Notes: a model not told the origin generated them from the letters alone. 64,000 nt of DNA from Paenibacillus barcinonensis (GCF_003217495.1 NZ_QJSW01000005.1:248001-312000); one strand, 5' to 3'. Positions 1 to 10,386 are shown, counted from the first letter of the stretch. Numbers and translations are program-made.

Positions 1-2
1 GT

Positions 3-248
3 ACAGCAGCAGGTATAGTCTGGAACATCACCCCCGACGGTTTTGTTCTTCTGCGGCATGATGCATCCTGGCCGAGAGCTTTGGAAGTATGGCTGGAGGA
101 AGCGAGCGACCTGGATGAAGTTGATGACGGAGAACACTACTTCTATTGCTTGTTTCATATCTGGGGTGAAGAAGGACGTGCTTGGATGAAGCAGCTGCAG
201 GACGTGACGAGCCAGTACTCGGGTATGCTTGAATGGTTTGAGCTTTGA
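3..248 (+). CDS. Unknown protein, C-terminal part (runs off the window start)
   Basis: This frame is open from the left edge and ends at TGA 246-248, immediately followed by TAA. The visible 81 residues are acidic and aromatic-rich (several Trp, Phe, Tyr and a run of Asp/Glu), with no membrane segment. The start lies outside the window. I do not recognise the family. The next gene follows after 43 nt on the same strand, so the two may be co-transcribed. Confidence 0.6.
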   Translation, partial: TAAGIVWNITPDGFVLLRHDASWPRALEVWLEEASDLDEVDDGEHYFYCLFHIWGEEGRAWMKQLQDVTSQYSGMLEWFEL

Positions 249-291
249 TAACGTGAGTGAGTGAATAACACAGGAATGGAAGGGATTTTTT

Positions 292-696
292 GTGGCGAGA
301 ACATCTAAAAGCAAAATCCCGGTACTTCTGTACCGATATGAAGGTCCGGCGCGGAATATCGGGTTTACCTTTTCCCCCTTATATTTGAATGAAGATACGT
401 CCCAAGTTCGGCAGGAAGACATGCTGTTTATTTATGACGAGGATTTTGAGCATATTCGGCCAGCTATCAGTCATATTTTCCCGATAACGGACCCGTGGAG
501 CGGAGAAACGGTGCAGGCGTTTGATCCGTGCTGGAACAATCCCATTGCGAAGGAAGCATGGCAGACGATAGTTGCGGACTTCAAGCAGGTGAACAGCGCT
601 GATCCCGATTTGCAGATGTTTTTGGATAAACTTACGGTTTGGATTCGAAAGGTTTTGGACCATGCTGACGGCATTGAAGTGACAGGCAATCTGTAA
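292..696 (+). CDS. Hypothetical cytoplasmic protein, 134 aa
   Basis: The start is GTG at 292, preceded by AGGGA at 281-285 with good spacing. The product is soluble, with no signal peptide or membrane segment, and has Trp-containing motifs (DPWSGE near residue 67, CWNNP near 80) and an acidic central part. I do not recognise the family. It follows another unknown gene at 43 nt and is followed by a hairpin terminator, so it probably ends a small operon that begins outside the window. Its size and composition would fit an immunity-type protein, but nothing here shows that. Confidence 0.6.
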   Translation: MARTSKSKIPVLLYRYEGPARNIGFTFSPLYLNEDTSQVRQEDMLFIYDEDFEHIRPAISHIFPITDPWSGETVQAFDPCWNNPIAKEAWQTIVADFKQVNSADPDLQMFLDKLTVWIRKVLDHADGIEVTGNL

Positions 697-785
697 GCAG
701 TGGTACAGGGAAAGCCTGGTAAGGTCTACGAGAGTGCACAGGCTGCTGCGAAGGATCCATTTGAGATCATAATTAAATTAATACC

Positions 786-838
786 AAAAGATGGGATGCG
801 TTCACGAGTGAAGTGTGAATGGCTCTCATCTTTTTATT
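786..838 (+). terminator. Rho-independent terminator after the 292-696 gene
   Basis: AAAAGATG (786-793) pairs with CATCTTTT, with an inner pairing of GTTCAC and GTGTGAAT, followed by a T-rich tract. It closes the upstream operon before the pectate lyase promoter. Confidence 0.6.
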
Positions 839-902
839 TTTCACTATATCTGACCTGCTGTTGCAAAAAAGATAAAATTATTGTCTTTTTGCAAGGATTG
901 TA

Positions 903-931
903 TTGTCACAGTGCAGGTTACAAGCTATAAT
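903..931 (+). promoter_or_regulatory. Sigma-A-like promoter of the pectate lyase gene
   Basis: TTGTCA at 903-908 and TATAAT at 926-931 are separated by exactly 17 bp. The start codon is about 40 nt downstream. It is one of the best consensus promoters in the window. Confidence 0.75.
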
Positions 932-972
932 CGAGTTGTTTGAAGGGACAAATTACAAAGGATGGTGATATT

Positions 973-2016
973 TTGAAGAAATTTTCTTTGCTTTTGCTCG
1001 CCGTTACATTGCTGTTGTTGACCGTGTCCACGGCTCCTGCTACTTATGGTGCAGCCAGCTATCCGAACACAGGCACGAACGGTCTGACGGGTTTTGCAGG
1101 TAATGCCAAAAATGAGAATGGTGCATCCAAGTCGGCTACAACAGGCGGCCGTAATGGTCAAGTGGTGTATGTCAGTAATCTGAATGATCTAAGAACCCAT
1201 ATGGCGGGCTCCACGGCCAAGATTGTCGTTGTTGAACAAAATATTTCTTCCTCCAGCTTGCAAAAAGTTGAATTTGGTTCCAACAAAACCTTGGTAGGCT
1301 CTTTTGACAAACACACGTTAACGAACATTCACTTCAGATCCACTTCAGGATCGAGCAACGTTATATTTCAAAATCTGACGTTTAATCATTCAGCTAATAT
1401 CAACGCGAACGATGACATCCAGATGTACATCACCTCTGGATCAAACTACTGGATTGACCATGTAACCTTCTCCGGCCACAGCTACAGCTCTGGCGGCAGT
1501 GATCTGGACAAGCTTTTGTATGTCGGTGACCGGGCAGATTATATTACGATCAGCAATTCCAAATTTGCCAATCATAAATACGGTATTATTTTGGGACACC
1601 CGAATGATGGCAACAGCAGTTACAACGGTGTGCCTCATGTGACGATGTCCAACAACTATTTCGAAAATCTGTATGTACGCGGTCCTGGCCTTATGCGTTA
1701 TGGCTATTTCCATATCAAAAACAATTATGCTAACAACTTTAATCAAGCCATTACGATCGGTGAGAAGGCACGCATCTATTCGGAAAATAACTACTTTGGC
1801 GCAGGTGCCGAAAAAGGCGGCATTCTGGATGATAAGGGCAAGGGAGAGTTCACAGATACAGGCAGCACACCCGCTCTGAGCAGCAAAGTTTCCCCAAAAA
1901 CCAATTGGAGACCAAGCTCCAACTACAGCTATCAGGTGGAGAGCGCCGCTTATGCACGTGAATTTGTTACAAAATATGCTGGATCATCGAATACAACATT
2001 GGTGTTTGGTAAATAA
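973..2016 (+). CDS. Secreted pectate lyase, polysaccharide lyase family 1
   Basis: Exported enzyme expected to cleave polygalacturonate by Ca-dependent beta-elimination. I chose TTG 973 because AAAGGATGG lies about 7 nt upstream and the product then begins with two Lys and a classical hydrophobic signal peptide ending near an Ala-rich site. The mature part shows PL1 parallel beta-helix hallmarks: [10 protein letters not shown] around residues 160-168 and the conserved RGPGLMR around 236, where the PL1 catalytic Arg region lies. The length (347 aa) is normal for single-domain PL1 enzymes and there is no carbohydrate-binding module. It is a single gene with its own promoter and terminator. Confidence 0.93.
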   Translation: MKKFSLLLLAVTLLLLTVSTAPATYGAASYPNTGTNGLTGFAGNAKNENGASKSATTGGRNGQVVYVSNLNDLRTHMAGSTAKIVVVEQNISSSSLQKVEFGSNKTLVGSFDKHTLTNIHFRSTSGSSNVIFQNLTFNHSANINANDDIQMYITSGSNYWIDHVTFSGHSYSSGGSDLDKLLYVGDRADYITISNSKFANHKYGIILGHPNDGNSSYNGVPHVTMSNNYFENLYVRGPGLMRYGYFHIKNNYANNFNQAITIGEKARIYSENNYFGAGAEKGGILDDKGKGEFTDTGSTPALSSKVSPKTNWRPSSNYSYQVESAAYAREFVTKYAGSSNTTLVFGK

Positions 2017-2050
2017 CAGAGGATTCTGAAACGAGATTAGAAGGAAGAGC

Positions 2051-2096
2051 AGAGCTTGCATTGTGCGTTATTCAGCGCACGAGCAGGCTCTTTATT
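2051..2096 (+). terminator. Terminator after pectate lyase
   Basis: AGAGC-TGC-GTGCG arms (2051-2067) pair with CGCAC-GCA-GCTCT (2076-2091), followed by a T-rich stretch. Confidence 0.65.
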
Positions 2097-2140
2097 TTGC
2101 GTGTTATATGATATGTAACTATATTATTTTTCGGAGCATA

Positions 2141-2167
2141 TTCATTTGTATAAATCGCTGCCGATAT
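2141..2167 (+). promoter_or_regulatory. Putative sigma-D (motility) promoter of the first chemoreceptor
   Basis: GCCGATAT at 2160-2167 matches the sigma-D/sigma-28 -10 element. A TTCATTT element at 2141-2147 sits at the -35 position; it is a weak match to TAAA. The same pair with identical spacing occurs before the second chemoreceptor (3976-4002), which supports function. Confidence 0.6.
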
Positions 2168-2246
2168 ATATTTAAGTAGCGCTTCCAACTTGCCTGTGAA
2201 GTGCGCGTTCTACATTGGCTTAAATTACATAAAGGGCGGGATATAC

Positions 2247-3785
2247 ATGAATCGTAATGACGAAATAATATGGAAAAGAAACAAATTGATTACGATGATC
2301 TTATGGGCGATGTTAATTTTTGGATTAGTGTTAGCTCTCAATGATCCAAAGTTGTATGTTTCGACCGCGATTTCGTTTTTGTTTATTCTCTGGGTGACTT
2401 ATGCTAATTCGAAAAAGAAGCATATCTATCAAATACCATGGATATTTACAGCGCTTTTATCGGGAGTTGGTATCTCCAGCACTTGGGGCGATATTGATCC
2501 GGTAAGCTCTTTTTTGGTTTTATTCCTACTGCTGCTGTATCCTGACAAACGTTTATATCTGAGTGGCTTTGTGGTTTCACTGGCAAACAGCATTTTGCAG
2601 CTTCTGATCGTTCCTGTATCAACTCAGGCGCAGATGATCACGAACATTACAAGTGTGGTGACTTTTGCATTGGGAGGGATTGTTTTAGTTGTTGTCTCTA
2701 CATTGAATCAAAAGCTCTTTCAAGAGAGCGAGAAGAGATGGAACGAGGTAGAGGGTTCTCGAAATCGTGTAGAATCTATGTTGGAACGGGTGAAAAGTTC
2801 CGTAATAGGACTTTCGGGTTATACGGAGCAGCTCAAGCAAAAGGTGGATGCTACAGGTTCCATCACGAATGAGGTAACGCTTGGGTTCAGCGAGGTTGCC
2901 AAAGGAGTAGAGTTTCAGGCCACAAGTATTGCTGATATTTCAGAGTCGCTTTCTTTGTCTGACCGTCATATTCAAGATGTGGCCTCCTATTCCCAGCAGA
3001 TGAAAGAACTTTCAGCAAGCATGGCCTCAAGTACACAAAGGGGCAGCAACCAAATGCATGAGTTGAATGAGCAAATGCAAGGATTGTATACAGCTATTCA
3101 TACCACCGCTGATGATATGCAGAGGTTCAACGAACAGAGTGAATCCATGACAATGATGCTGAACAGCATCTCCGATATTGCAACGCAAACGAACCTGCTT
3201 GCGCTGAATGCGGCAATTGAGGCAGCGCGTGCAGGCGAGCATGGACGGGGATTCGCTGTGGTGTCAGAGGAAGTACGCAAGCTGGCTGAAAGCTCGGGTC
3301 ATTCTGCCAGAGAGATTACAACGATTTTAACAGGGTTGAGAACACAAACACAGGCACTGACAAGCCGGTTTGAAGACATTCGCCAGTCCTTGCAGCAAGG
3401 AAGAGAAAGTGTACAGACAGCAGGTGAAGTGTTCCAATCTATTAATCATAGTTCGCAGGATGTACTAGGACAGGCGACGGAGATTGAGACAAGCTCGGCA
3501 ACGATGAAGGCGTCCTCCACCCGAGTGGTGAATGAGGTATCTGAAATTTCGAGTGTAACACAGCAGTCCAGTGCGGCCACGGAAGAGATTCTGGCGAGCA
3601 TGGAGGAACAACGTAATCTGACACAGAATATGGTGGAGAGCTTTGTTGAGCTGGAGAGGCTGATTGTGGATTTAAGTGCATTGGTATCAGATCACCAGGC
3701 CGACAGCGTAGTGGCGGTGAAGGAGACAAAGCTTCGTACAAACCCGGAAGCAGCCAAGGTCAGTCTGGAAGCCAAGACAGCTTAG
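2247..3785 (+). CDS. Methyl-accepting chemotaxis protein, HAMP-less, membrane-embedded sensor
   Basis: Chemoreceptor that should signal to CheA/CheW. The start at 2247 has GGGCGGG just upstream; upstream in-frame codons lack a ribosome binding site. The N-terminal ~170 residues form about six hydrophobic helices with only short loops, so there is no extracellular ligand domain. A linker without a recognisable HAMP domain follows, then a complete methyl-accepting domain with the hairpin-tip sequence [20 protein letters not shown]. It is a close paralogue of the next gene; the signalling halves are nearly identical while the membrane halves have diverged. The likely stimulus is something sensed in the membrane or through membrane energetics (inference). 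Confidence 0.9.
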   Translation: MNRNDEIIWKRNKLITMILWAMLIFGLVLALNDPKLYVSTAISFLFILWVTYANSKKKHIYQIPWIFTALLSGVGISSTWGDIDPVSSFLVLFLLLLYPDKRLYLSGFVVSLANSILQLLIVPVSTQAQMITNITSVVTFALGGIVLVVVSTLNQKLFQESEKRWNEVEGSRNRVESMLERVKSSVIGLSGYTEQLKQKVDATGSITNEVTLGFSEVAKGVEFQATSIADISESLSLSDRHIQDVASYSQQMKELSASMASSTQRGSNQMHELNEQMQGLYTAIHTTADDMQRFNEQSESMTMMLNSISDIATQTNLLALNAAIEAARAGEHGRGFAVVSEEVRKLAESSGHSAREITTILTGLRTQTQALTSRFEDIRQSLQQGRESVQTAGEVFQSINHSSQDVLGQATEIETSSATMKASSTRVVNEVSEISSVTQQSSAATEEILASMEEQRNLTQNMVESFVELERLIVDLSALVSDHQADSVVAVKETKLRTNPEAAKVSLEAKTA

Positions 3786-3859
3786 TTTCAGGTTAGACCG
3801 CAGATGGAAAGGAAGCAATACACGAGCAGGTTTGATGGAATGGAGACAAGCTGAAAGGG

Positions 3860-3903
3860 AGTCCGCATGTGCGTAAGGATGTCGCATATGTGGGCTTTTT
3901 TTT
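3860..3903 (+). terminator. Terminator after first chemoreceptor
   Basis: GTCCGCATGTGCG (3861-3873) pairs, with G-U wobbles, with CGCATATGTGGGC, followed by a run of eight T. It separates the two tandem chemoreceptor genes into independent transcripts. Confidence 0.8.
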
Positions 3904-3975
3904 CCTTTGCAAAAGCTGAATCCAGAAGACAAATGAGCTTCATTTGTCATAGAATTATATATTTTTATGTACATA

Positions 3976-4002
3976 TTCATTTATATTTCAAAATGCCGAT
4001 AT
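3976..4002 (+). promoter_or_regulatory. Putative sigma-D promoter of the second chemoreceptor
   Basis: TTCATTT at 3976-3982, then 12 nt, then GCCGATAT at 3995-4002. The arrangement is the same as in front of the first chemoreceptor, in otherwise diverged DNA. Confidence 0.6.
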
Positions 4003-4153
4003 ACATAAAGTGACGGCTACTGCATGTTTATGAAGTGATTATGTACTAGCTTATGGCGCAGTGATTTCCGATCTGTGTACAAGCAGGACTATGGTCTTAG
4101 GAGAAACCTTCAGCAGCCCACAATTTCTAACCTACATAAAGGACGGGGTAAGC

Positions 4154-5626
4154 ATGAATCGTATCGACGAAATTACGTGGCAAAGAAACAAGCTAGTGAG
4201 TTACATGATGTGGGCCATTACGGCCATCAGCGCGGGTATCACCATTATTGTCCCTGATCTGTGGCTGTCCACGCTACTCTCGATTGTGGTTACCTCGGTG
4301 GTTACTGTGTGCAATCTTATGAAAAAAGGCATTCACATCATTCCCTGGTTTGTAACCGCAGCGATTCTTGCAAGTGGTGTGTATGTCAGCATTGACGGAA
4401 TGAATGCGTTGCAAGGCATTCTTGTTACTGCGCCGCTACTGTTATATCCAAACAGCAAATATTACAACATTGCATTTTCAGCGATGGTTGCTTTTTTCAC
4501 GCTTCAACTGGTACTCGTATCTTCAGCTACCATTACTCAGCTCTTTGCTGATCTGATCAATTACAGTATGTACATCATAACCGGTATCATTATGATCACG
4601 GTGTCCCGAGTGAACAAAAAATTGTTTGAAGATAGCGAAACACGGCGTGAACAGGTAGAAGAATCTCGTACACGTGTAGAAGTGATGCTGGATCGGGTAA
4701 AGGCTGCTGTAGTTGGCCTGTCCCGATACACAGACCAATTGAAGCAAAAGGTGGATGCAACGGGAGCCATCACCAATGAGGTGACGGTAGGGTTTAGTGA
4801 GGTTGCCAGAGGTGTGGAATTTCAAGCGACAAGTATTGCTGAGATCTCGGAATCTCTCTCCTTGTCTGACAGCCATATCAAGGATGTGGCCTCCTATTCC
4901 TTACAGATGAAAGAGCTGTCTACAAGTATGGCCTCAAGCACACAGACTGGCAGTGAAAAGATGGAACAATTAAATATGCAGATGAGTGAATTGTATGAGA
5001 CGATTAATACAACCGCCGATGATATGCAGAAGTTTAATGAACAGAGTGAATCCATGACGATGATGCTAAACAGCATCTCTGATATAGCGACACAAACGAA
5101 CTTGCTTGCACTGAATGCGGCGATCGAAGCAGCGCGTGCAGGTGAGCATGGACGCGGATTCGCTGTCGTATCGGAGGAAGTACGCAAGCTGGCGGAGAGC
5201 TCTGGCCAGTCAGCTCATCAGATTACAACAATTCTCACAGGACTTGGTGCACAAACACAGGCATTGACGAGCCGATTTGAAGGCATTCGTGAGTTGTTAC
5301 AGCGTGGAAGGGAAAGTGTACAGACCGCGGAGAATGTATTCCATTCGATTAATGATAACTCCCATGAGGTGCTCAGTCAGGCCACGGAGATTGAGACAAG
5401 CTCAGCCACGATGAAGACCTCTTCAACCCGAGTGGTGAACGAGGTATCCGAAATCTCCAGCGTGACACAGCAGTCCAGTGCAGCAACCGAAGAGATTCTG
5501 GCGAGTATGGAAGAGCAGCGCAACCTGACGCAAAATATGGTGGAAAGCTTTGGAGAGCTGGAGAAGCTCATCGTAAACCTGAATGAACTGATCTCGGACC
5601 AGCAGTCTTCTGATCCAGCTCAGTAA
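4154..5626 (+). CDS. Methyl-accepting chemotaxis protein, paralogue of the preceding gene
   Basis: Second HAMP-less chemoreceptor, starting at ATG 4154 behind AAAGGACGGGG. It begins [14 protein letters not shown], parallel to [14 protein letters not shown] in the first copy. The ~160-residue multi-helix membrane part is clearly divergent, while the methyl-accepting domain is almost identical and carries the same [20 protein letters not shown] tip. The pair looks like a tandem duplication followed by divergence of the sensing half. It has its own sigma-D-like promoter and a terminator downstream. Confidence 0.9.
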   Translation: MNRIDEITWQRNKLVSYMMWAITAISAGITIIVPDLWLSTLLSIVVTSVVTVCNLMKKGIHIIPWFVTAAILASGVYVSIDGMNALQGILVTAPLLLYPNSKYYNIAFSAMVAFFTLQLVLVSSATITQLFADLINYSMYIITGIIMITVSRVNKKLFEDSETRREQVEESRTRVEVMLDRVKAAVVGLSRYTDQLKQKVDATGAITNEVTVGFSEVARGVEFQATSIAEISESLSLSDSHIKDVASYSLQMKELSTSMASSTQTGSEKMEQLNMQMSELYETINTTADDMQKFNEQSESMTMMLNSISDIATQTNLLALNAAIEAARAGEHGRGFAVVSEEVRKLAESSGQSAHQITTILTGLGAQTQALTSRFEGIRELLQRGRESVQTAENVFHSINDNSHEVLSQATEIETSSATMKTSSTRVVNEVSEISSVTQQSSAATEEILASMEEQRNLTQNMVESFGELEKLIVNLNELISDQQSSDPAQ

Positions 5627-5713
5627 TTTCATGCATCGTCACGTCCTGTATCCATCGGTACAGGAACAGATACGCTAGGGATACACGATGTGTGTAGAAG
5701 AACCTCACATCAG

Positions 5714-5752
5714 AGCCCGTCAGCACGTTTTTGCGCGCTGTACGGGCTTTTT
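5714..5752 (+). terminator. Terminator after second chemoreceptor
   Basis: AGCCCGT at 5714-5720 pairs with ACGGGCT (with an adjoining CAGC/GCTG), followed by TTTTT. The rest of the stretch up to the next gene at 5935 holds no other signal that I can see. Confidence 0.8.
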
Positions 5753-5934
5753 CTGGCGTTCAAAGGTCCCTTGTAGCGCTCTGTCTTTTTCGATAGAGTA
5801 AGAGTGGAGAAATACTAGGTGAAGAACAGGGGAATGATTCCGAAGTAGTTCATTATGACCGATGATAATCTGTCTGGTGTGAAATAAGGGGAGAGAGCCT
5901 TTGCTTACATCCATAACACATGGAGGGGAAAAGA

Positions 5935-7092
5935 GTGATAGATGCACAGGTCACCTTCTATGATCGCGATTCAATCCAGGATATGACCTGGCCCGGTACT
6001 GCAGATGCGAAATACGCTCGAGCTTATCTAGAACCGATGATGAAGCACGGGACCATGGAATATATGAGCAATGTGAGTACGACGCTGCTCCTTGTCTGTA
6101 TGGATGAGCTTGTGCTGCCGGTGACTGTAAATGAAGAAGAATATGATAACGCGTATGTCTGTTCGCCGTATACTCATTATGTAACGTATGCCAAGCAGGA
6201 ACTGAGTATGCTTCAGAGACCGATGCTGGAAAAGGGGCTTTCCCTGTTACTCGGTGTGCTCGGCTGGGGCATGAAAAAAGCTAAAATCAACAAGGTTGTT
6301 CATGTAAACAACTGGCTGTTATCCACTAATCTGTATCCAGCCATGACGGGCGAACAGGCAGTTCGTATTCTTGAAGCGGTGAAACAGCGATATCCTCAGC
6401 ATACGGTGATCTTTCGTTCCCTGAGTGCCCGGCTGCATTCGGAGATGATAGCCAAGCTTCAGAGTGCCGGATGCCGTTCCATACCGAGCAGGCAAATTTA
6501 TCTGTATCAAGCGAGTGATCCGAGCTTTGGCAATGCCAAGTCGCGCTGGCTGCTCAAGCGAGATAAAGCACTGCTGGACAAGCATGGTTATGAGCTGGTT
6601 TCAGACGCAGAAATGACAGAAGCAGATATTCCGCGAATTGTGGAGCTGTACCGAATGTTATATCTGGATAAATACTCCTACGATAATCCACAGTTCAACG
6701 AACGTTTTATTGCCGCAGCAAGAACGAACGGTTCATTAAGGATATACGGCTTACGCCAGCAGGGGCGTCTGGATGCCGTTATGGGTTATTTTTGCCGGAA
6801 TGGCATGATGACCACTCCACTGTTCGGATATGATACAGACATTCCACAATCCGTCGGCTTGTACCGCATGCTGTCAGCCTGTCTCCTTGAACAAGCTCGT
6901 GACAACGGTGTGCTGCTGCATGAGAGTGCGGGGGCGGCCCAGTTCAAGCGCAATCGCGGCGCGGAAGCGGATTTCGAATATTCGGCTGTATATGACCGTC
7001 ATCTTCCACTGCATAGACGGTGGTACTGGGCGCTACTGGATCAATTGCTGAACCGCATAGGTGTGCCGCTGATGCGCCGCATGAAGCTATAA
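5935..7092 (+). CDS. GNAT-superfamily acyltransferase-like protein
   Basis: Cytoplasmic protein of about 385 aa. I prefer GTG 5935 over ATG 5920 because GGAGGGG (5922-5928) lies inside the longer reading and 6 nt before GTG, whereas 5920 has no ribosome binding site. The N-terminal half is unfamiliar, with a hydrophobic LLLGVLGWGMKK stretch. The C-terminal half has the shape of a GNAT/FemAB-like acyltransferase (YELVSDAEMTEADIPRIVELY, then strand-rich GYFCRNGMMTTPLFGYD and a helix ending LLHESAGAAQFKRNRGA). The substrate is unknown. It stands alone between a terminator and a convergent VOC gene. Confidence 0.65.
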   Translation: MIDAQVTFYDRDSIQDMTWPGTADAKYARAYLEPMMKHGTMEYMSNVSTTLLLVCMDELVLPVTVNEEEYDNAYVCSPYTHYVTYAKQELSMLQRPMLEKGLSLLLGVLGWGMKKAKINKVVHVNNWLLSTNLYPAMTGEQAVRILEAVKQRYPQHTVIFRSLSARLHSEMIAKLQSAGCRSIPSRQIYLYQASDPSFGNAKSRWLLKRDKALLDKHGYELVSDAEMTEADIPRIVELYRMLYLDKYSYDNPQFNERFIAAARTNGSLRIYGLRQQGRLDAVMGYFCRNGMMTTPLFGYDTDIPQSVGLYRMLSACLLEQARDNGVLLHESAGAAQFKRNRGAEADFEYSAVYDRHLPLHRRWYWALLDQLLNRIGVPLMRRMKL

Positions 7093-7156
7093 GCAGGGCT
7101 GTGTAACTCCCCGTACGCCCGCTTGCGGCTTGTTCTGCTGCTTGCGTAAGGCATGG

Positions 7157-7537
7157 TTATTCCAGATGCAGATGCTCGGCAAGCTGTACCTCGAACCCGT
7201 CCGGGTCTGCAATGTAAATAAAACGCAGGCGGGAATTGGGCTGCACAGGTCCACGCAGCAGGGGGATATGCATCTCAGCCAGGCGCTCCATTGCGACATT
7301 TAGATCCGGGACTTCATATCCTATGGATATGCCGGCTTCTGGTTTAAGCACCTGCTCACTTCCTTCAATCAACTCCAGCAGGGTTTCACTGGTCAGACCC
7401 AGACCGAGCATGGCAATCTGCCGTCCGCGGCTTTCGAATCTGCGCTGCACGATCATGCCGAGCAGATCGTGATAGAAGTGAATGGATGCGTCCAGATTAC
7501 GTACTCGCAGTGTAATCCAGTTGAGTTTGGTTAACAT
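7157..7537 (-). CDS. VOC-family (glyoxalase/bleomycin-resistance-like) protein
   Basis: A 126-residue single-module vicinal-oxygen-chelate protein. It opens with KLNWITLRVRNLDASIHFYHDLLG, typical of the first beta-alpha unit, and ends with FIYIADPDGFEVQLAEHL, the last metal-site strand with its Glu. Such proteins act on thiol adducts, aromatic compounds or drugs as metal-dependent dimers; the substrate cannot be told from sequence. It is convergent with the preceding acyltransferase-like gene and divergent from the xylanase gene. Confidence 0.85.
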   Translation of the reverse strand: MLTKLNWITLRVRNLDASIHFYHDLLGMIVQRRFESRGRQIAMLGLGLTSETLLELIEGSEQVLKPEAGISIGYEVPDLNVAMERLAEMHIPLLRGPVQPNSRLRFIYIADPDGFEVQLAEHLHLE

Positions 7538-7617
7538 GGCTGTGGGCTCCTTTGTAACAGGGATGTTGTCAGTTCATGTTTATTATACGCGAAGAAAGCA
7601 AAATGTCCTGATTATAT

Positions 7618-7655
7618 TGAAAAATTTTACAAAAATATATATGTAAGCGTTATTT
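7618..7655 (+). promoter_or_regulatory. Xylanase promoter with a CRE-like (CcpA) site
   Basis: TTGAAA at 7618-7623 is followed by an AT-rich -10 region. TGTAAGCGTTATTT at 7642-7655 matches the catabolite-responsive element consensus except at the last two positions. A site covering the transcription start would give glucose repression, which is usual for xylanase genes. Confidence 0.5.
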
Positions 7656-7692
7656 TATGGAGTATAATGTAAAAAATGAGAGGAGGCAAATA

Positions 7693-10386
7693 ATGAATAC
7701 GTTAAAAAAATGGAGTTCAACCGTGCTTGCTGCAACGCTGGTGATGACCATGCTGCCTGTCCAGCAGCCTGTATTTGCACAAGAGCAGCAGATGGAGAAG
7801 ACATTCAACCCGGGGGCTGCGACAACGGTCAAAAAGAATGGTAGTTCGTTGAACGCCGACTTTGAGGACGGCACACTTCAAGGCTGGGTTCCTCGTATTG
7901 GCAGTGAGAAGCTGACGGTAACGCAGCAGGAAGCACACCAAGGTACATACAGCATGCTGGTCACGAATCGGGAGCGTTCCTATTATGGTCCGAGTTTGCC
8001 GATGAAGGGGCTGTTGAAGCCGAATACAACGTATAACATATCCGTTTATGTCAGACTAACGGAGAAGCCTGCTGCAGATCAGACGATTCAACTCACAGCG
8101 TATAAGAAAAACGGGGCAGAGAGCTGGAACATGCTGGACAAGGTGACGATTCCCAAAGACCAGTGGCAGCAATGGCACAAGATTACTGCAACGTTTCAAT
8201 ACAGTGATAATCCCCAGGAATTGAACTTGTTTATTGAAACGCCTTATGTTTCGGAGGACGCGGTAGATACACTGTCCTTTTACGTGGATGATGTGCAGAT
8301 TGAGGAGGCGGGAGAGCTCGCCATTGAGACGAATATTGCATCCTTGCAAGACCTGTACCAGAACAAGTTTCCAATCGGGGCTGCGGTGTATCGCTGGCAA
8401 CTCGAAGGGGCTTACGGGCAATTGTTATCCAAACACTTTAACAGCCTGACGGCAACATATGAGATGAAGCCGAAATTTGTATCCCCTGCGAAAGGGGTAT
8501 ATGATTTCCAGGCTTCGGATGAATATGTGCAATTTGCAGAGCAGCATCAAATGGGTCTGCGTGGACATGCCTTGCTGTGGCATGTTGATGCAGCGGAGTG
8601 GATGTTCAAGGATGATCAAGGCAATCCCGCAAGCAGAGATATGCTTCTCAGCCGCATTCAGAACTATGTGGATACGGTCATGAAACGATATAAGGGCAAA
8701 ATCTATGCCTGGGACGTTGTGAATGAAGCGATTGCGGACAGCAACGGGGATGCCAATGGGTTGCGCAAGAGCCCGTTCTATGAGCTGATTGGTCCTGATT
8801 ATGTTGAGAAAACGTTCGAATTTGCCCGAGCCGCCGACCCCGATGCAAAATTATATTATAACGAGTATTTCACAGAGGTTCCTGAGAAAAGGGAGCATAT
8901 GTACCAATTGGTGAAGAAATTAAAGGAAAAAGGCTTGATTGACGGTGTAGGCCTGCAATCTCACTATAATCTGGAATCTCCACCTATTGCCGAAATTGAG
9001 AAAACGATTAATCTGTTTGCCGGGCTCGGACTTGATATCCAGATTACCGAGCTGGATGTAGATAGCGGCATTCCTTTTGGCGAGAAGCTGCCACAGGATG
9101 TTGCAGTGAAGCAGGCCTATCGGTATAAGGAGTTACTCGATCTGTATGAAAAGCATAGTGATGTCATCTCCTCCGTGACCTTATGGGGGCTTCAGGATGA
9201 GAAGTCTTATAACAATCAGGCCTTTTTGTTTGATGGCGCCCTGCAATCCAAACCGGCCTATTGGGGTCTGGCGGATGCATCAAGCCTGCCTGTTTTGACG
9301 AATCGAGCTGTTACATTGTCAGGCACACCGAATATCAAAGCATCCAAGCAAGATGCGGTCTGGAGCAAGGCTGTGGCTACAGCCTTGAAAGGCAATTCGG
9401 GTGCAGGGACAGCAGCGTTCCGTACGCTGTGGGATAACAACAATTTGTATGTTTTGGTTGATGTGCAGGACACAATGAAGAACCCGCAGGACAAGGTGGA
9501 GTTGTTTGTAGATCTCAATAATGGTAAAACTCCCGTTTATGAAGCGGATGATCGACATATCACGATAAACCGTTCAGGTACAGCGACAGGAGCGCAGCCA
9601 CATACGTATCATGTGCGCCAGACTGCGAACGGATATCAGGTGGAGTTATCCATTCCTTGGGCTAACACACCAGGTGCACTTGCGCGTGAGATCGGGCTGG
9701 ATGTACGGGTGACGGACGGTGGGACAGGTGGAGCGAATGGCAATCAGATATTGTACTGGAATGACCGAACGTTATCTCAGCATACCGATACGAGCAAATA
9801 CGGTGTGATCCAGCTGGCCAGCATGCCTAAAGCTGCTAAAGCATTGCAAGGGACCGTCACGATTGACGGTGATAAGGATGCCAAGTGGAACAAAGTTGCT
9901 CCATTCCAGGTTATGCCTTTGAATCAAGGCGGGGGAGCATCTGCGGAAGCTCGTGCAATGTGGTCTGGTCAAGACCTGTATCTGTTTATTGATGTCACCG
10001 ATCCGAACATTATAACAAACGCCACCGATCCTTGGGATCAGGATTCGGTTGAGATTTTCCTGGATGAGAATCATCAGCGCACCCCATTTTTCCAGTATGA
10101 CGATGCTCAGTTCCGAATCAGTGCAGATAATGTGGCCACATTTGCAGGCAGTGCTTCTCCAGGACGTCTTGTGAGTGCCGTTAAGAAAACGGCGAAGGGG
10201 TATCAGGTGGAGGCAAAGATCAGACTGCAATCGGTCACACCTAAGGCAGGGGATGTCATCGGATTCGAGCTTCAGGTTAACGATAATCAGGGGAATAATA
10301 ACAAAAGCACAGCCAAATGGAATGACGTGACCAATGATAGCTGGAAGAACACTTCCCAGTATGGCATTCTGACGTTCTCCAAGTAA
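7693..10386 (+). CDS. Secreted multidomain endo-1,4-beta-xylanase (CBM22-GH10-CBM9-CBM9)
   Basis: Extracellular enzyme that hydrolyses the xylan backbone. ATG 7693 follows GAGAGGAGG; a signal peptide ends near VFAQ. Domains in order: CBM22-like module (about 40-180), GH10 barrel (about 215-530) with acid/base Glu345 in WDVVNEA and nucleophile Glu453 in QITELDVD, then two CBM9-like modules (about 540-710 and 715-897), each with the DKVELFVDLNN/DSVEIFLDENH type motif. There are no SLH repeats, so it is probably released or held only through carbohydrate binding. Together with the two GH43 enzymes at 40-44 kb it makes a xylan and arabinoxylan degradation set, probably under CcpA. Confidence 0.95.
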   Translation: MNTLKKWSSTVLAATLVMTMLPVQQPVFAQEQQMEKTFNPGAATTVKKNGSSLNADFEDGTLQGWVPRIGSEKLTVTQQEAHQGTYSMLVTNRERSYYGPSLPMKGLLKPNTTYNISVYVRLTEKPAADQTIQLTAYKKNGAESWNMLDKVTIPKDQWQQWHKITATFQYSDNPQELNLFIETPYVSEDAVDTLSFYVDDVQIEEAGELAIETNIASLQDLYQNKFPIGAAVYRWQLEGAYGQLLSKHFNSLTATYEMKPKFVSPAKGVYDFQASDEYVQFAEQHQMGLRGHALLWHVDAAEWMFKDDQGNPASRDMLLSRIQNYVDTVMKRYKGKIYAWDVVNEAIADSNGDANGLRKSPFYELIGPDYVEKTFEFARAADPDAKLYYNEYFTEVPEKREHMYQLVKKLKEKGLIDGVGLQSHYNLESPPIAEIEKTINLFAGLGLDIQITELDVDSGIPFGEKLPQDVAVKQAYRYKELLDLYEKHSDVISSVTLWGLQDEKSYNNQAFLFDGALQSKPAYWGLADASSLPVLTNRAVTLSGTPNIKASKQDAVWSKAVATALKGNSGAGTAAFRTLWDNNNLYVLVDVQDTMKNPQDKVELFVDLNNGKTPVYEADDRHITINRSGTATGAQPHTYHVRQTANGYQVELSIPWANTPGALAREIGLDVRVTDGGTGGANGNQILYWNDRTLSQHTDTSKYGVIQLASMPKAAKALQGTVTIDGDKDAKWNKVAPFQVMPLNQGGGASAEARAMWSGQDLYLFIDVTDPNIITNATDPWDQDSVEIFLDENHQRTPFFQYDDAQFRISADNVATFAGSASPGRLVSAVKKTAKGYQVEAKIRLQSVTPKAGDVIGFELQVNDNQGNNNKSTAKWNDVTNDSWKNTSQYGILTFSK

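Noticed and set aside
700..930. 76-codon plus-strand frame after the second gene
   Set aside because: Runs through a hairpin terminator and into the pectate lyase promoter; no ribosome binding site.
5920..5934. ATG 5920 as start of the acyltransferase-like gene
   Set aside because: No ribosome binding site upstream, while GGAGGGG directly precedes GTG 5935.
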